In this document: positions 6,401-16,274 of the stretch, in pieces
Layout of the letters: the number at the start of each line of letters is the position of its first letter
Position numbering within the stretch: the first letter of the stretch is position 1
Origin: Desulfovibrio sp.
GTDB taxonomy: Bacteria > Desulfobacterota > Desulfovibrionia > Desulfovibrionales > Desulfovibrionaceae
Length of the DNA: 64,000 bases
Assembly (NCBI GenBank): GCA_030145055.1
Contig: JAQYWK010000002.1
Span: forward strand, 720,814-784,813
Reading direction: 5' to 3'
Notes under the pieces: model-generated
What the model was told of the DNA's origin: nothing
Database searches by the model: none
What the model saw: the letters and a program-made list of their open reading frames with translations, nothing else
Position numbers and translations under genes: made by a program

Positions 6401-8701
6401 ATGAATAGCATTGTAACTAAGTTTGTAATAGGCGGGGCCGTTGGTGGGCTTGTTGCGGCTTTGGGCACTGCTGAATCTAAAGTCGGGCAACTCGGATCGG
6501 CAATATCAGACCTGAAAGATAAGAAACCTTTCAAGGCTGGTGAAGCTCTTGCCCAGCAACAAAAACGAGTTGTTAAGCTCTATGGTGCTTACCAAGAAAG
6601 CGAGACTCGGCTCCAGTCCTATACTGTAGCTATGCAAAAATCTGGTGCACATAAAAAAGTATATGCCCAGCTCATAGAAAAAGAAGCAAAGAAACTAAAA
6701 GGACTCAAACGCCAGCACGTATCAGCTCGCCACGAATATAAAGCACAAGTAGTGGCAATTAAAGCCGTTGGTCAATCTGTCAAAGGTTTACAAAGTGACT
6801 ACCGGACCGCGTCTTCGGAAGTTGAAAAACTGACTAGAAAGCAGAACGCCCTTTCTAAATCCATGAAAGCCCGTTCTGACAGAGCAAACAATCGTCAAAA
6901 TCTCCGAACTCAAATGGGCGAAACAGCCGCTATGGGCGCTGTAATGCTGGCCCCCGTCCTGCTTGCCGCTAAAGCAGAACAATCCGAAATACGGTTATCA
7001 ACAGCTATTAATACAGATGATGAAGTAACCGCGATGTTGCATGCTCGAAAAGCTGCTAAGGCCTTAGCAAAAACGGGTCTTGTTGCTTACAATGAAGCCT
7101 TCGATATTCAGTACGCTCTGAACTCTGCCGGGATGACAGCGAAGATGGCCCGCGTGGGTTCCGCCGTTGTGGCCAAAGTTGCGAAAGTCACAAACGGTCA
7201 GGCTGAAGGAGTCGGCGAAGTAGTCGCAACTACTTTTAATAACCTTGGCGAAAGCATGGTTGGCACTGCCGAACAAAAGATGAACCGGATCGGCGATCTG
7301 CTCACTAAAACTCAGTTAAAATTTCAGATTCGCAACTTTGATCAGTTAGGCGAATCAATGAAAAAATCTGCTGCTTCCATGAAAACATACGATATGGGGA
7401 TCGAGCAGGGGTTAACAATGCTCGGAACGCTAAATAGTGCCGGGGTTGTTGGAGGAGAAGCAGGTACAGCTCTCAATGCGGTTCTCCGTAGTCTCGGAAG
7501 AGCTAAAGAAGAATTCGGCATTGATATTGTTCGAGATGATAAAGGTCAGCTGGATCTCACATCCACACTTGAACAGATTCAAGAAGCAACAGCCGACATG
7601 GATACGGACGAAAGATCACAAATTTTACAAAAAACTTTCGGCGATGAAGGTTTAAAAGGCGTTGCCCCACTCCTCGCTAAGCTTAAGGAATTGCGGGCAG
7701 TTCAAAAGGATGTATCTGAAGGCTCAAGAGGTATTGTTAATAAACAAGCGCAGAAGTATCTCAAGTCTGGAATGGTAAAAATAGAGCAGATTAAGAACCA
7801 ATTGGTAATACTCGGTTCAACAGTTGGCTCGGTTTTACTCCCCGGTATGATTGCTGTGACTAGAGTTTTTACGGGATTACTTGCTCCTGTTGCATGGATG
7901 GCTGAAACTTTCCCAGGTGTAACAGCCGTAGTTGGTGGCGCGGCTTTCGGATTCCTAGCTCTGACTCTGGCAATCAAGGGAGTAAAGTACGTTGGTTCGA
8001 TGGCAGCTGATGGAATTTCAATTTTAAAAGACACCGTCACTTGGCTATCCAGCTCTCAAAAGGTTGCAACAGTTCGCACTTACGCTTTTGCCGCCGCGCA
8101 AAAAATTGTAGCTGTCGGGACTAAGGTTTGGACTGGAGCACAATGGCTGTTGAATGCGGCAATGACAGCAAACCCTATCGGGCTGGTGATTGCCGGAGTC
8201 GCGGCACTGGCTGGCGGAGCTTACCTGTTGATCAATAATTGGGGTGCTGTCAAAGAATTTTTCTCCGGTCTTTGGGATGGAATTGTAACTGGTGCGAAAT
8301 GGGTATGGAACGCGATTACAAGTCTTTTCGAGAACTCCCCTTTTGGTTTAGTTATCGATGCTTTCCAAAGTGTCACAAGCTGGTTCGGCTCTGATGAATC
8401 AACTCCGTCCAGCAAGACAGTTGCAAAAAACGCCTCCCCCGTTGCCCGAATGGGTGGTGAAATATTTATTGATGACACTAAATCAACATCATCGGTCCAA
8501 TCATCAGCCACGCATGTATCCAGCACGGCGCAAACAGCCTCCCCCGTAAGCCTCACAATCGAACAAAACATCACCGTCAACGGCGGCGACGAAGCCACCG
8601 TGCGCAAGGCTCTCAGCGGAGCAAACGAAGGACTCGAAGATCGCATTCATCAAATCATGGATCAGTGGTTCGAGAAAAAAGAGAGGCTTCGTTTTGCTTA
8701 G
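6401..8701 (+). CDS. Tail tape measure protein (TP901 core family)
   Basis: This sets tail length and is ejected through the tube. The 766-aa product begins with a Gly-rich hydrophobic patch (FVIGGAVGGLVAALGTAESK). A long helical coiled-coil region (~30-150) follows, and then the TP901-type core: LAKTGLVAYNEAFDIQYALN, a GEVVATTFNNLG segment and a RIGDLLTKTQLKFQ helix. Hydrophobic segments are at ~485-525 and ~590-615. The C-terminal ~100 residues are Ser/Thr-rich with EQNITVNGGDEATVRKALS. It is short for the family, predicting a relatively short tail. Confidence 0.88.
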   Translation: MNSIVTKFVIGGAVGGLVAALGTAESKVGQLGSAISDLKDKKPFKAGEALAQQQKRVVKLYGAYQESETRLQSYTVAMQKSGAHKKVYAQLIEKEAKKLKGLKRQHVSARHEYKAQVVAIKAVGQSVKGLQSDYRTASSEVEKLTRKQNALSKSMKARSDRANNRQNLRTQMGETAAMGAVMLAPVLLAAKAEQSEIRLSTAINTDDEVTAMLHARKAAKALAKTGLVAYNEAFDIQYALNSAGMTAKMARVGSAVVAKVAKVTNGQAEGVGEVVATTFNNLGESMVGTAEQKMNRIGDLLTKTQLKFQIRNFDQLGESMKKSAASMKTYDMGIEQGLTMLGTLNSAGVVGGEAGTALNAVLRSLGRAKEEFGIDIVRDDKGQLDLTSTLEQIQEATADMDTDERSQILQKTFGDEGLKGVAPLLAKLKELRAVQKDVSEGSRGIVNKQAQKYLKSGMVKIEQIKNQLVILGSTVGSVLLPGMIAVTRVFTGLLAPVAWMAETFPGVTAVVGGAAFGFLALTLAIKGVKYVGSMAADGISILKDTVTWLSSSQKVATVRTYAFAAAQKIVAVGTKVWTGAQWLLNAAMTANPIGLVIAGVAALAGGAYLLINNWGAVKEFFSGLWDGIVTGAKWVWNAITSLFENSPFGLVIDAFQSVTSWFGSDESTPSSKTVAKNASPVARMGGEIFIDDTKSTSSVQSSATHVSSTAQTASPVSLTIEQNITVNGGDEATVRKALSGANEGLEDRIHQIMDQWFEKKERLRFA

Positions 8702-8897
8702 TTACACTACAATTCAAGGCGACACTTGGGACATCATTGCCCGTAAATTATGGGGCCGCGAAACCATGTGCTCTGATTTGATGAAAGCAAATCCTGAATA
8801 TACTGAGACCATATTTTTTTCTAGCGGGATCATTTTAGCCGTGCCGGAAATGGAAATACCTGTCGTTTTTACCGCTGCGCCTTGGAGGTCTAAGTAA
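8694..8897 (+). CDS. Tail protein X (LysM-like, P2 gpX family)
   Basis: This 67-aa protein has a single LysM-like fold: YTTIQGDTWDIIARKLWGRE, then MKANPEYTETIFFSSGIIL and a Pro-rich end. gpX proteins act in baseplate/tail completion. It starts with TTG at 8694 inside the tape measure stop region (8-nt overlap); no better start exists, since the motif begins immediately. Confidence 0.82.
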   Translation: MLSYTTIQGDTWDIIARKLWGRETMCSDLMKANPEYTETIFFSSGIILAVPEMEIPVVFTAAPWRSK

Positions 8898-9928
8898 TGG
8901 ATATTATTAAACCTCGTAGCGCACAGCTTATTCTTTCATATGATGGCGTTAATATTTCAGCGGCTATTGCTGAATACGTAACTAATTTTTCATTCACGGA
9001 TAATGCTGGATCTCAAGCTGATGATCTATCTGTAACTCTTGAGGATCGCGAATCGCTCTGGAAGAACTCATGGTATCCGGCTAAGGGCGCAAGTCTTGAA
9101 GCAGCTATCCGTTGCGAAAATTGGTTTGCACCCGGAGCTTCTCCGATAGTTCTACCATGCGGTAAATTCGAACTTGATGAAATTGAAATGTCTGCCGGAG
9201 CTGGCGACACTGTCACGCTGAAAGGTGTATCCGCGCTGGTCATGAATTCCATCCGCAAGGAAAAGAAAACTCGCGCCTGGGAAAACATTTCTCTCATATC
9301 AATTGCCGGAGACATTGCCACCGAACATAGTTTGACTCTGCAATTTGAGGGGAACGATGCAACCTATACCCGCATTGAGCAACGTGATGAATCTGATCTT
9401 AAATTTCTTCAGAGGTTGATTAAAGACGAAGGCAACAGTCTCAAACTAGCTGATAAGCGTCTCGTTATTTATTCCGGTAGCGAATACGAACAACACCCTG
9501 TTTCCCACACGTTTACTCGCGGGGAATCGGATATAGGTTCCGTACAGCTCCGATCTAAAATCACCGAAATTTATCGAGCATGCACCGTTAAATATCACGA
9601 CCCCAAAGATAAGCAGCTCAAGAGCTACACCTTTACCCCGCCAAATCCACCGCCAAGCGGAGAAATTTTGCAGATCAATAAAGATGTTGAATCTATCGCA
9701 CAAGCTCAGCGGTTAGCGAAATCTCGGCTGCGTTCAAAAAACAAACGAGAAACAACCGGCTCCATTTCCATGATGGGCGATCCTCGTCTTGCCGCGACTA
9801 TGAATGTTGGACTCGCGGGATTCGGTAATTTTTCCGGCAAATATTTCATTGACCAGGCAACTCACGCTTTCGGACGCTCTGCTGGGTACACAACGAATTT
9901 AAATGTGCACCAAGTGCTGGGATTTTAA
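8897..9928 (+). CDS. Baseplate hub protein, late control gpD family
   Basis: This gpD/gp27-like hub protein (343 aa) forms the ring connecting tube and spike. Visible are DNAGSQADDLSVTLEDRE near the N-terminus, FELDEIEMSAGAGDTVTLKG, and RDESDLKFLQRLIKDEGNSL in the middle, all typical of the phage_GPD family. The gene abuts X and V with one-base spacing, consistent with a tightly coupled baseplate operon. Confidence 0.87.
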   Translation: MDIIKPRSAQLILSYDGVNISAAIAEYVTNFSFTDNAGSQADDLSVTLEDRESLWKNSWYPAKGASLEAAIRCENWFAPGASPIVLPCGKFELDEIEMSAGAGDTVTLKGVSALVMNSIRKEKKTRAWENISLISIAGDIATEHSLTLQFEGNDATYTRIEQRDESDLKFLQRLIKDEGNSLKLADKRLVIYSGSEYEQHPVSHTFTRGESDIGSVQLRSKITEIYRACTVKYHDPKDKQLKSYTFTPPNPPPSGEILQINKDVESIAQAQRLAKSRLRSKNKRETTGSISMMGDPRLAATMNVGLAGFGNFSGKYFIDQATHAFGRSAGYTTNLNVHQVLGF

Positions 9929-10837
9929 ATGGACGGATTATCTCAAATACTGGACAGGCTCGACTCCCTTGAATCCGCACTTGCTCAAACGGTGCGCGTT
10001 GGCAAAGTCGTTACCTTGATTCCTGAGCGCGGAACCGTGCGAGTGGAATTCCCTGACGCAGATGCCTCCGGCAAAAAACTGGTTTCCTACGAACTGCCCG
10101 TGCTTGCCCATAAAACATTGCACGACAAAAGTTACTGGATGCCAGACGTAAACGAGCATGTTTTGTGTGTGTTCCTACCCTTCGCCCAACGTCAGGGATT
10201 CGTTGTCAGTGCATTTTATTCTGACGCTGACACCGTGCCTCTAGCTAATCCAGATGTTCGGCATGTCATTTTTAAAGATGGATCATGGTTTCAGTATGAC
10301 CGTAAAAAGCACCTGCTCTCAGGGCATGTTGTTAATGGCTGTGCGGATCTTGAAATTGACATCGATGCCAAGCTCACTGTCGGGCAAGACCTGACTGCGG
10401 ATATCGGTCGCGATACGGACATCACAATTGGTCGCGATCTATCTGCAAAAGTAGTTCGCGATGTAAAGGCCGAGATTGGAAACGATGCTTCGCTGGCGAT
10501 CACGAATGATCTTTCAGCCACTGTCGGCAATAACACGACTCTTGAAGTTACCGAGACTTTGAAAGCTACGGCTAAGAATATTCAAGCCGAAGCAAAAGAA
10601 ACGGCCGAAATTACAGCTGGTGAATCTATCAGATATTCGGCGCCGCAAATCTATCAGACAGGAAACATTACCGCCGAAGGAACCAACGGTGAAATCGGCA
10701 ATGAAATCAAGAGAGTTCATACGGATCACACAGGAAGCTACGAACTTAAAGGAGACTCATTAATCATCGGTCACTTGCATGTAAAATCCTTAACCGTTGA
10801 CGAACCAATTCATGGAACTATGGCGGTGATGTCATGA
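9929..10837 (+). CDS. Baseplate spike protein gpV with long beta-helix
   Basis: This is the membrane-piercing spike (302 aa). An N-terminal OB-fold region (VGKVVTLIPERGTVRVEFPD; DVNEHVLCVFLPF) is followed by a repetitive beta-helix of roughly 8-residue strands at ~125-215 (DLTADIGRDTDITIGRDL, VKAEIGNDASLAITNDL). The C-terminal apex carries HLH (IIGHLHVKS), a plausible metal-binding tip. It is longer than P2 gpV, mainly because of the repeats. Confidence 0.85.
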   Translation: MDGLSQILDRLDSLESALAQTVRVGKVVTLIPERGTVRVEFPDADASGKKLVSYELPVLAHKTLHDKSYWMPDVNEHVLCVFLPFAQRQGFVVSAFYSDADTVPLANPDVRHVIFKDGSWFQYDRKKHLLSGHVVNGCADLEIDIDAKLTVGQDLTADIGRDTDITIGRDLSAKVVRDVKAEIGNDASLAITNDLSATVGNNTTLEVTETLKATAKNIQAEAKETAEITAGESIRYSAPQIYQTGNITAEGTNGEIGNEIKRVHTDHTGSYELKGDSLIIGHLHVKSLTVDEPIHGTMAVMS

Positions 10838-11217
10838 AAGTAGGCTCATTTGGAACCATAGTTTTTCAGTGCTCGGATAAAGAGATTATGACTTTTAAAG
10901 ATCTTTCACGCACTCGCTCTGCGGAATTTGCGGAGCATCCAGTGCTTGAGAAAAAGTCCAAGCTTCAATTTGTTGGAGTATCGCTTGAAGAAATGTCTTT
11001 CACTGTCCAGCTTCACGCACAATTTACAGACCCCGAAGATCGTGCTTCTGCTTTTTGGGCCGCACAGGGAACAGGTGAACCGCGCAACATGGTTATCGGC
11101 AACCGTAACTATGGCAAATTTGTAATCGTGGACATTACCGAAGGTCAAAAACATCACGACGGGGACGGCGAAGCGGCCTTTATTGAGCTGGAACTAAGCC
11201 TCAAGGAGTACAACTAA
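10834..11217 (+). CDS. Tail protein gpU family
   Basis: This 127-aa P2 gpU-like protein is involved in tail/baseplate completion. The signature includes GSFGTIVFQCSDKEIMTFKD, a conserved hydrophobic strand LQFVGVSLEEMSFTVQLHAQF and WAAQGTGEPRNMVIGNRNYG. ATGA overlaps the gpV stop, and its own stop overlaps the next start, indicating coupled translation. Confidence 0.85.
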   Translation: MKVGSFGTIVFQCSDKEIMTFKDLSRTRSAEFAEHPVLEKKSKLQFVGVSLEEMSFTVQLHAQFTDPEDRASAFWAAQGTGEPRNMVIGNRNYGKFVIVDITEGQKHHDGDGEAAFIELELSLKEYN

Positions 11218-11546
11218 TGGACACAGTAGTTGATACCCGCACACCTTTTTCCATCGTCATCGGTGCAATCGGCATTACCGAGATTTTGCAATGCGTACGC
11301 ACAATTTTAGGCACGATCAAAGGTTCTGTCCCGCTCGACCGTGATTTCGGTTTGTCCCTCACTTATCTGGATAGTCCAATGCCGGAAGCAATGGCGGCTT
11401 TCAGCGGCGAAATTGTCGAGGAAGTTGAAAGGCTGGAGCCTCGTGTATCTGTGGTCAATGTGAATTTTTTGCCAAAAGAAGATGATGCCATGCAGGGGAC
11501 GCTTTATCCCGTTGTGCGAATTAAGATTAAGGATGGTGCTTTATGA
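11217..11546 (+). CDS. Baseplate wedge protein gpW (gp25-like lysozyme fold)
   Basis: This 109-aa protein is of the gpW/gp25 family that joins the baseplate wedges. The family pattern is clear: IVIGAIGITEILQCVRTILG, TIKGSVPLDRDFGLSLTYLD, and a C-terminal EPRVSVVNVNFLP. It sits between U and J as in P2-like phages. Confidence 0.86.
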   Translation: MDTVVDTRTPFSIVIGAIGITEILQCVRTILGTIKGSVPLDRDFGLSLTYLDSPMPEAMAAFSGEIVEEVERLEPRVSVVNVNFLPKEDDAMQGTLYPVVRIKIKDGAL

Positions 11547-12667
11547 GTTCAACCAACTTGCCGAATATTTCTTTTTGCGAGACCAACGGGTCAAAGGTCG
11601 AGCAGGAAGTTCTCAGTGTATATGAAAGTATCACAGGAACAAGCCTTGCGGCTGGCGATCCTGTTCGTTTGCTTCTTGAGGGGTTGGCTTACACCATTAC
11701 GGTTCAACGTCAGGTTATTGATTTGACTGGTAAGAAAAATCTGCTTGCATATGCTGGTGGGGATCATCTTGACCATCTTGGTGAGCTTACCGATACCCCA
11801 CGCTTGCAACCGTTTTTCTCACAAGCAGAAATTCGCTTTGAACTTGGTGAAGTGCAAACATCTACAGTGCATATTCCCGCCGGAACGAGGCTGACCCCTG
11901 ATAGCAAACTCATGTTTGCGACTGTCGGCCCTGCCGAAATTCCAGCCGGATCATTATATATTGATACAACTGCGATTTGCGAAACTGCCGGAACCATCGG
12001 CAACGGATTTGTTCCCTCCCAAATAAACAGGGTTGTTGACCCTGTTGCCGGAGTCACGAAGGCACACAACCTTTCCACCACACTCGGCGGGGCTGAGATT
12101 GAAGCGGATGATCGCTATCGGGAACGCATCAAGCTTTCGCCGGAAAAAGCGTCCGTTGCTGGCCCTGCTGGTAAATATCAATACTGGGCTGAGTCTGCGC
12201 ATCAGGATATCGGAGATGTCGCGGTGCTCTCCCCTACTCCCGGCAAAGTTGATATTATCGTGCTCATGAAAAACGGAGAGCTACCAACCGCTGAAATACT
12301 GAATGCGGTCGAGGCTAAAGTTTCGCCTGAAGACGTGCGGCCCCTGACTGATAACACCGAAGTTCTCGCCGCTGAAACTGTAGAATACACCATCGAACTT
12401 TCATGGTTTGTCGGCAGATCTAATGCCACCCTTGCCGCTTCCATCCAGACAAAAGTCGATAAGGCTATTGCGGACTTTATTCTTTGGCAACGGTCCGCAT
12501 TGGGGCGCGATATCAACCCGACTGAATTAATTCATTTGATACGCCAAGCCGGAGCTAAAAGGGTTGAGCTGACTGCTCCGGCATATGGACAACTGACGGG
12601 GAGACAAGTTGCGATCCTTGCACCAGATGGTTTGTCCGTGATCTACGGAGGCGTTGAAGATGATTAA
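11543..12667 (+). CDS. Baseplate assembly protein gpJ
   Basis: This 374-aa protein is of the P2 gpJ/Mu gp47 family forming the baseplate wedge. Markers are LPNISFCETNGSKVEQEVLS at the N-terminus, YAGGDHLDHLGELTDTPRL, IPAGTRLT and AGTIGNGFVPSQINRVVDPV, and GAEIEADDRYRERIKLSPEK. The ATGA overlap with gpW supports coupled expression. Confidence 0.88.
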   Translation: MSSTNLPNISFCETNGSKVEQEVLSVYESITGTSLAAGDPVRLLLEGLAYTITVQRQVIDLTGKKNLLAYAGGDHLDHLGELTDTPRLQPFFSQAEIRFELGEVQTSTVHIPAGTRLTPDSKLMFATVGPAEIPAGSLYIDTTAICETAGTIGNGFVPSQINRVVDPVAGVTKAHNLSTTLGGAEIEADDRYRERIKLSPEKASVAGPAGKYQYWAESAHQDIGDVAVLSPTPGKVDIIVLMKNGELPTAEILNAVEAKVSPEDVRPLTDNTEVLAAETVEYTIELSWFVGRSNATLAASIQTKVDKAIADFILWQRSALGRDINPTELIHLIRQAGAKRVELTAPAYGQLTGRQVAILAPDGLSVIYGGVEDD

Positions 12668-13391
12668 TCTGGCGGATATTAATTTTGCAGACTTGTTGCC
12701 GTCATCCATAGCTGGTGATGAACAATTTCAGGCATCAGCCAGTGTGCTTAATGAGCAGCTTAGCGCCGTGACTGCGGCTATCCCGCAAGTGCTGATTTAT
12801 TCCCGCATTAATGAGCTTGAAGAACCGCTCCTTTCATTACTTGCTTGGCAGTTTCATGTTGATCATTGGGAACCGGAATGGAGTCTCGAAACGAAGCGTG
12901 AAGCGGTTAAGACATCGATTAAATTGCATAAGAAAAAAGGCACTCCGTGGGCCGTTCGCAAAGCTATTGAGGTTGCGACCGGAGCACCTGCGGAAGTTCT
13001 TGAATGGCAGGACTACGGTGGTGATCCTTACAAGTTTAAGGTCAGCACCGAAGTGACCGCCAATGAAGAAACATATTTGTCGATTGTTAGCGCGGTAAAC
13101 TCTGCGAAGAATGTTCGCTCTCATCTTGATGCGGTGGTTTTTAAATCTGTTCTTAAGAAAGAAATTTACACAGGCGGAAAAGTCATAACTGGTGACATTC
13201 ATAATATCCCGCACCGTTTTGAAATCAAAGTTAACCCTATTCAAACTTATGCCGGAGCCGGATTAACACAAGCCGACATCATAAATATTGGAATTCGAGA
13301 ATCAGAAATCACGATCTCACCCGTTGCTCTAAATATGGGCATTGCCATGCAGCAGGTAGACATAACTTCAATTCCCACACGGGAGGTTTAA
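12660..13391 (+). CDS. Tail protein I (baseplate-fibre adaptor, gpI)
   Basis: This 243-aa P2 gpI-like protein links the baseplate to the tail fibres. Hallmarks are ADLLPSSIAGDEQFQASASV, LLSLLAWQFHVDHWEPEWSL, and HKKKGTPWAVRKAIE, a highly conserved family stretch. The ATG at 12660 follows GGAGG (12647-12651) and is preferred over an upstream TTG at 12654. Confidence 0.87.
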   Translation: MINLADINFADLLPSSIAGDEQFQASASVLNEQLSAVTAAIPQVLIYSRINELEEPLLSLLAWQFHVDHWEPEWSLETKREAVKTSIKLHKKKGTPWAVRKAIEVATGAPAEVLEWQDYGGDPYKFKVSTEVTANEETYLSIVSAVNSAKNVRSHLDAVVFKSVLKKEIYTGGKVITGDIHNIPHRFEIKVNPIQTYAGAGLTQADIINIGIRESEITISPVALNMGIAMQQVDITSIPTREV

Positions 13392-15977
13392 ATGGCAGAT
13401 TTCCAAGGTACAGTTCCAACCCGTTTAGGGCTGGAATTATTAGGTTTGCTCGGAACAGGTGTAACCCTCAATTTTACAAGGGTTGCTGTCGGTTCTGGGT
13501 TGTGGTCAGCCGAACAAGTGGCGGCTCCTGCAGAAATGATAGGATTGATAACTGAGGAAATGACGCTTGCGATCAGCCCCGAATCCGTAAAACCCGTAAC
13601 CGTTCCCGAGGGTGATACTCCTGCAGGGTGTTACGCAATCAGCGTAATGCTCACAAATGCGGGACTTGAAGAAGGGTTTGCTTTGCGTGAGATTGGTTTG
13701 TTTGCAACTCATCCACAGCGCGGGGAAATTTTGTTTGCAGTGGATTATGCAGGTAATCTGTCCGATTATATTCCGGCCCTGCCAGCAAATGCAGCGCCGC
13801 TTGAAAAACAATTCAATATGAACATTCTGACGGGAACAGCAAAAGAGATCTTCGTCAATCAGGCTCCTGTTCTGCTTGCGACTCACACTGACATTGTGGA
13901 TCACAACGGAAACCCAGAAGCGCACGAAGAATTATTTAAACGTCAAGCTACAGGCATCCCCGCAATTATAAGCCCCGCAGATAGCGCAGCCAATATCGGC
14001 GAAACTCCGATATTCACATTCGGAGAATTCATTCCCACCCTTGCCGGAACATCCGAACAGGCTATTCAATTTCAAACCGATATTATCGGTGGTGATTTTA
14101 CTGCACCGCTTCATGATTCTGGTTTTCTGACCACAATCGCAAGCGGCTATGAACTGCCGTCTGACATTTATGAACCCGCCAAAACCTACAAATCACGAAT
14201 CAGGCGCAGGTTGAACAATGGCTTGATTTCTGACTGGTCCGAGGTTCCGACTCTGACCACTCGTGATATTTTCAACTATGTTGACCGCCCGGTGAATCTT
14301 GAGCCTGTTAGCGGTGCAAACAATGTTCAGGAGTGCCCGCTTCTTAAATCTGGCCCGTTCGCCGTTGTTGGCGATACTGTGGACACTCACTCAGGGATAC
14401 AGTTCAGAATCAGGCAAGGTGATACAGTTCTGCATTTGTCGCCTGAACTTGGCGCGGTACTGGAATATCTGATACCAGCTGGATTGCTTCAAGTGTCCAC
14501 TGATTATGTTTTTGAATGTCGCCATAAAGGTGCGTTGCTTAGTTATTCGGAATGGTCAACGGCAACAGGATTCCGCACTGCAGCCGCTTTTATCACTGGT
14601 GACGAGGCTGTCTATCCTAGTTCATGGGTAGGGCATGATAATGCTAGTGTTGCCGGAGTTGCTCTTGCTGATGATGCAGCGCTTAGAAGTAATGGAATTG
14701 ATCAAGGTGAGGGAGAAGCTGATTGGGCAGAGTGTTCCGTTCGGGCTAAAGTTCGTGATAAAGGAATTTCGGTGTTAGCAGGAACTACCGCGGAGGAGCT
14801 GGAAACCCTTACTGAAATTAACCTGGGCGATGTTTTGTACTGTTCTGATGGACAAGCCGTTGCGGGAGCTGTGACTGGGGAAGTTTTAGCTAAGTTCTAT
14901 TTTATATCTGCCACAAACCTGATTGAATACAACATTGCTACAGGCACGATGATTGATACAGGCACTCCTGTAACGAGTGATGGTTCCCCTTACAGTGCCA
15001 TTGTCAATATTGATATTGACAATTTATTGATAGCATCTGGATATACAACTCCTAAACTGCATAAGTATACCATAAGCACAAACACGTTAGTAGAATTGGC
15101 AACACCCCCATTCACCGGGTACTTTTCTATAGGTATGGTTGATTCTGATAATTTTATATTGTTTGGGGGGCACACAAGCCCTAAACATTGCACATACACG
15201 TTGAGCGTAAATTCCTACAGCTCCCCCCTTGTATTAAGTACTGCCGTGGGGGTTTCAAGGTCAGCGTACAGCATCAGTAATAAGCTCTACTTTTCGTGGA
15301 CAAAAACTTTAGTTGAATATGACATTGCAACAGGGACTCTTGTTACCAAAGTCATCGTGAACGAGGCAGATGACTCTTATTACAACGCCGTAGTTAATGT
15401 TGATGCTGATACTTTGTTAATAGCATCAGGGTATTCGGAACCAAAGCTACACAAGTACACGTTAAGCTCAAATGAGTTAGTAGAGTTAGCTCCCCCCCCA
15501 TTCGGCGGGTATTTTTCAATAGGAGTTATTGGAGCTAATATTTTTGTTATATTTAGTGGAACACAGCGATGTGTATATTCATTAAGCACAAATACTTACG
15601 GATCTGTAGTTTCCTCAACCGCGGCTGTGGGGGCGGCTAAATCTGCTTATGCTTACGGAAGCTTTAAAGTAGATATCTCGTCCGGTAATTTTACTGTAGC
15701 ACCTACTCGTGTTCACAAACAACCGTTACTCACCGCCGCAACAGGTCCAGCCGGAACCCCGTTTGTTTCCGATGATTTCGCAGAAATAACAATCGAAACC
15801 GCAACTCTCGGCACTGATTCAGATCCCGACAGACCTGATTTCATCCTTTTAAAATCTGCCAAGCAAACCCCGGCTGAATCCTTCCGTCGTGTGGCCCTTG
15901 GCGTGTCTGGGTTACCCGAAGGTAGCGAGTGCCGTATTAATGAAACTCAAATTGATTCTTGGAAACAGGGAGCATAG
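13392..15977 (+). CDS. Tail fibre protein with duplicated propeller-like units
   Basis: This is the host-recognition fibre (861 aa). The N-terminal ~150 residues match the tail-collar fibre N-terminal domain (GVTLNFTRVAVGSGLW, GCYAISVMLTNAGLEEGFALREIGLF in parts). The middle has immunoglobulin/fibronectin-like strands. Between about residues 500 and 755 two similar ~125-residue units contain LLIASGY, PKLHKYT, LVEL and GYFSIG, reminiscent of Kelch-like blades. The C-terminal end (KQTPAESFRRVALGVSGLPEG) may trimerise or bind the chaperone. No enzyme domain is seen. Confidence 0.8.
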   Translation: MADFQGTVPTRLGLELLGLLGTGVTLNFTRVAVGSGLWSAEQVAAPAEMIGLITEEMTLAISPESVKPVTVPEGDTPAGCYAISVMLTNAGLEEGFALREIGLFATHPQRGEILFAVDYAGNLSDYIPALPANAAPLEKQFNMNILTGTAKEIFVNQAPVLLATHTDIVDHNGNPEAHEELFKRQATGIPAIISPADSAANIGETPIFTFGEFIPTLAGTSEQAIQFQTDIIGGDFTAPLHDSGFLTTIASGYELPSDIYEPAKTYKSRIRRRLNNGLISDWSEVPTLTTRDIFNYVDRPVNLEPVSGANNVQECPLLKSGPFAVVGDTVDTHSGIQFRIRQGDTVLHLSPELGAVLEYLIPAGLLQVSTDYVFECRHKGALLSYSEWSTATGFRTAAAFITGDEAVYPSSWVGHDNASVAGVALADDAALRSNGIDQGEGEADWAECSVRAKVRDKGISVLAGTTAEELETLTEINLGDVLYCSDGQAVAGAVTGEVLAKFYFISATNLIEYNIATGTMIDTGTPVTSDGSPYSAIVNIDIDNLLIASGYTTPKLHKYTISTNTLVELATPPFTGYFSIGMVDSDNFILFGGHTSPKHCTYTLSVNSYSSPLVLSTAVGVSRSAYSISNKLYFSWTKTLVEYDIATGTLVTKVIVNEADDSYYNAVVNVDADTLLIASGYSEPKLHKYTLSSNELVELAPPPFGGYFSIGVIGANIFVIFSGTQRCVYSLSTNTYGSVVSSTAAVGAAKSAYAYGSFKVDISSGNFTVAPTRVHKQPLLTAATGPAGTPFVSDDFAEITIETATLGTDSDPDRPDFILLKSAKQTPAESFRRVALGVSGLPEGSECRINETQIDSWKQGA
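14893..15655 (+). repeat. Tandem duplication (two ~380-bp units) inside the tail fibre gene
   Basis: Two diverged direct copies, about 14893-15275 and 15280-15655, encode matching blocks: EYNIATGT / EYDIATGT, LLIASGYTTPKLHKYT / LLIASGYSEPKLHKYT, and ATPPFTGYFSIG / APPPFGGYFSIG. DNA identity is high in these blocks and low between them, so the duplication is old or has been diversified. Confidence 0.75.
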
Positions 15978-15980
15978 AAA

Positions 15981-16274
15981 ATGAAAGATGTAAAAGACAT
16001 GACCCACGCTGAAAAAAATGCACTTGTTGCGGAGCTGATGCCGCATTTCGTTGAGCAATTAATGAAGACGGATTCAGTCATAACCAATGATGGACAGAAG
16101 GCAACGACCCTGTCCGTGAGGTTTCTAAACTCGCACCAAATCTCGACTGAAAGCCGGGGGGCTTTGGATGCGTCCCTTAAAGAAACTGAGGATGCAACCA
16201 CGATTTTGGGGCTTAGGGCAGCAGTATATGATGCTTTGGCAATAATTAAAAACATAGCAGTGGGGAATGAGTAA
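15981..16274 (+). CDS. Small protein after the tail fibre, unknown
   Basis: This 97-aa, largely helical protein (MKDVKDMTHAEKNALVAELM, ESRGALDASLKETEDATTIL) has no recognised family. It follows the fibre gene by three bases and overlaps the start of the next gene by one base. Genes in this slot often encode fibre assembly chaperones, but nothing in the sequence proves that. Confidence 0.5.
   Translation: MKDVKDMTHAEKNALVAELMPHFVEQLMKTDSVITNDGQKATTLSVRFLNSHQISTESRGALDASLKETEDATTILGLRAAVYDALAIIKNIAVGNE

Noticed and set aside
6169..6408. 79-codon plus-strand frame between the chaperone and tape measure genes
   Set aside because: It has no ribosome-binding site and overlaps the reverse two-helix membrane gene, which has a clear promoter and hydrophobic pattern.
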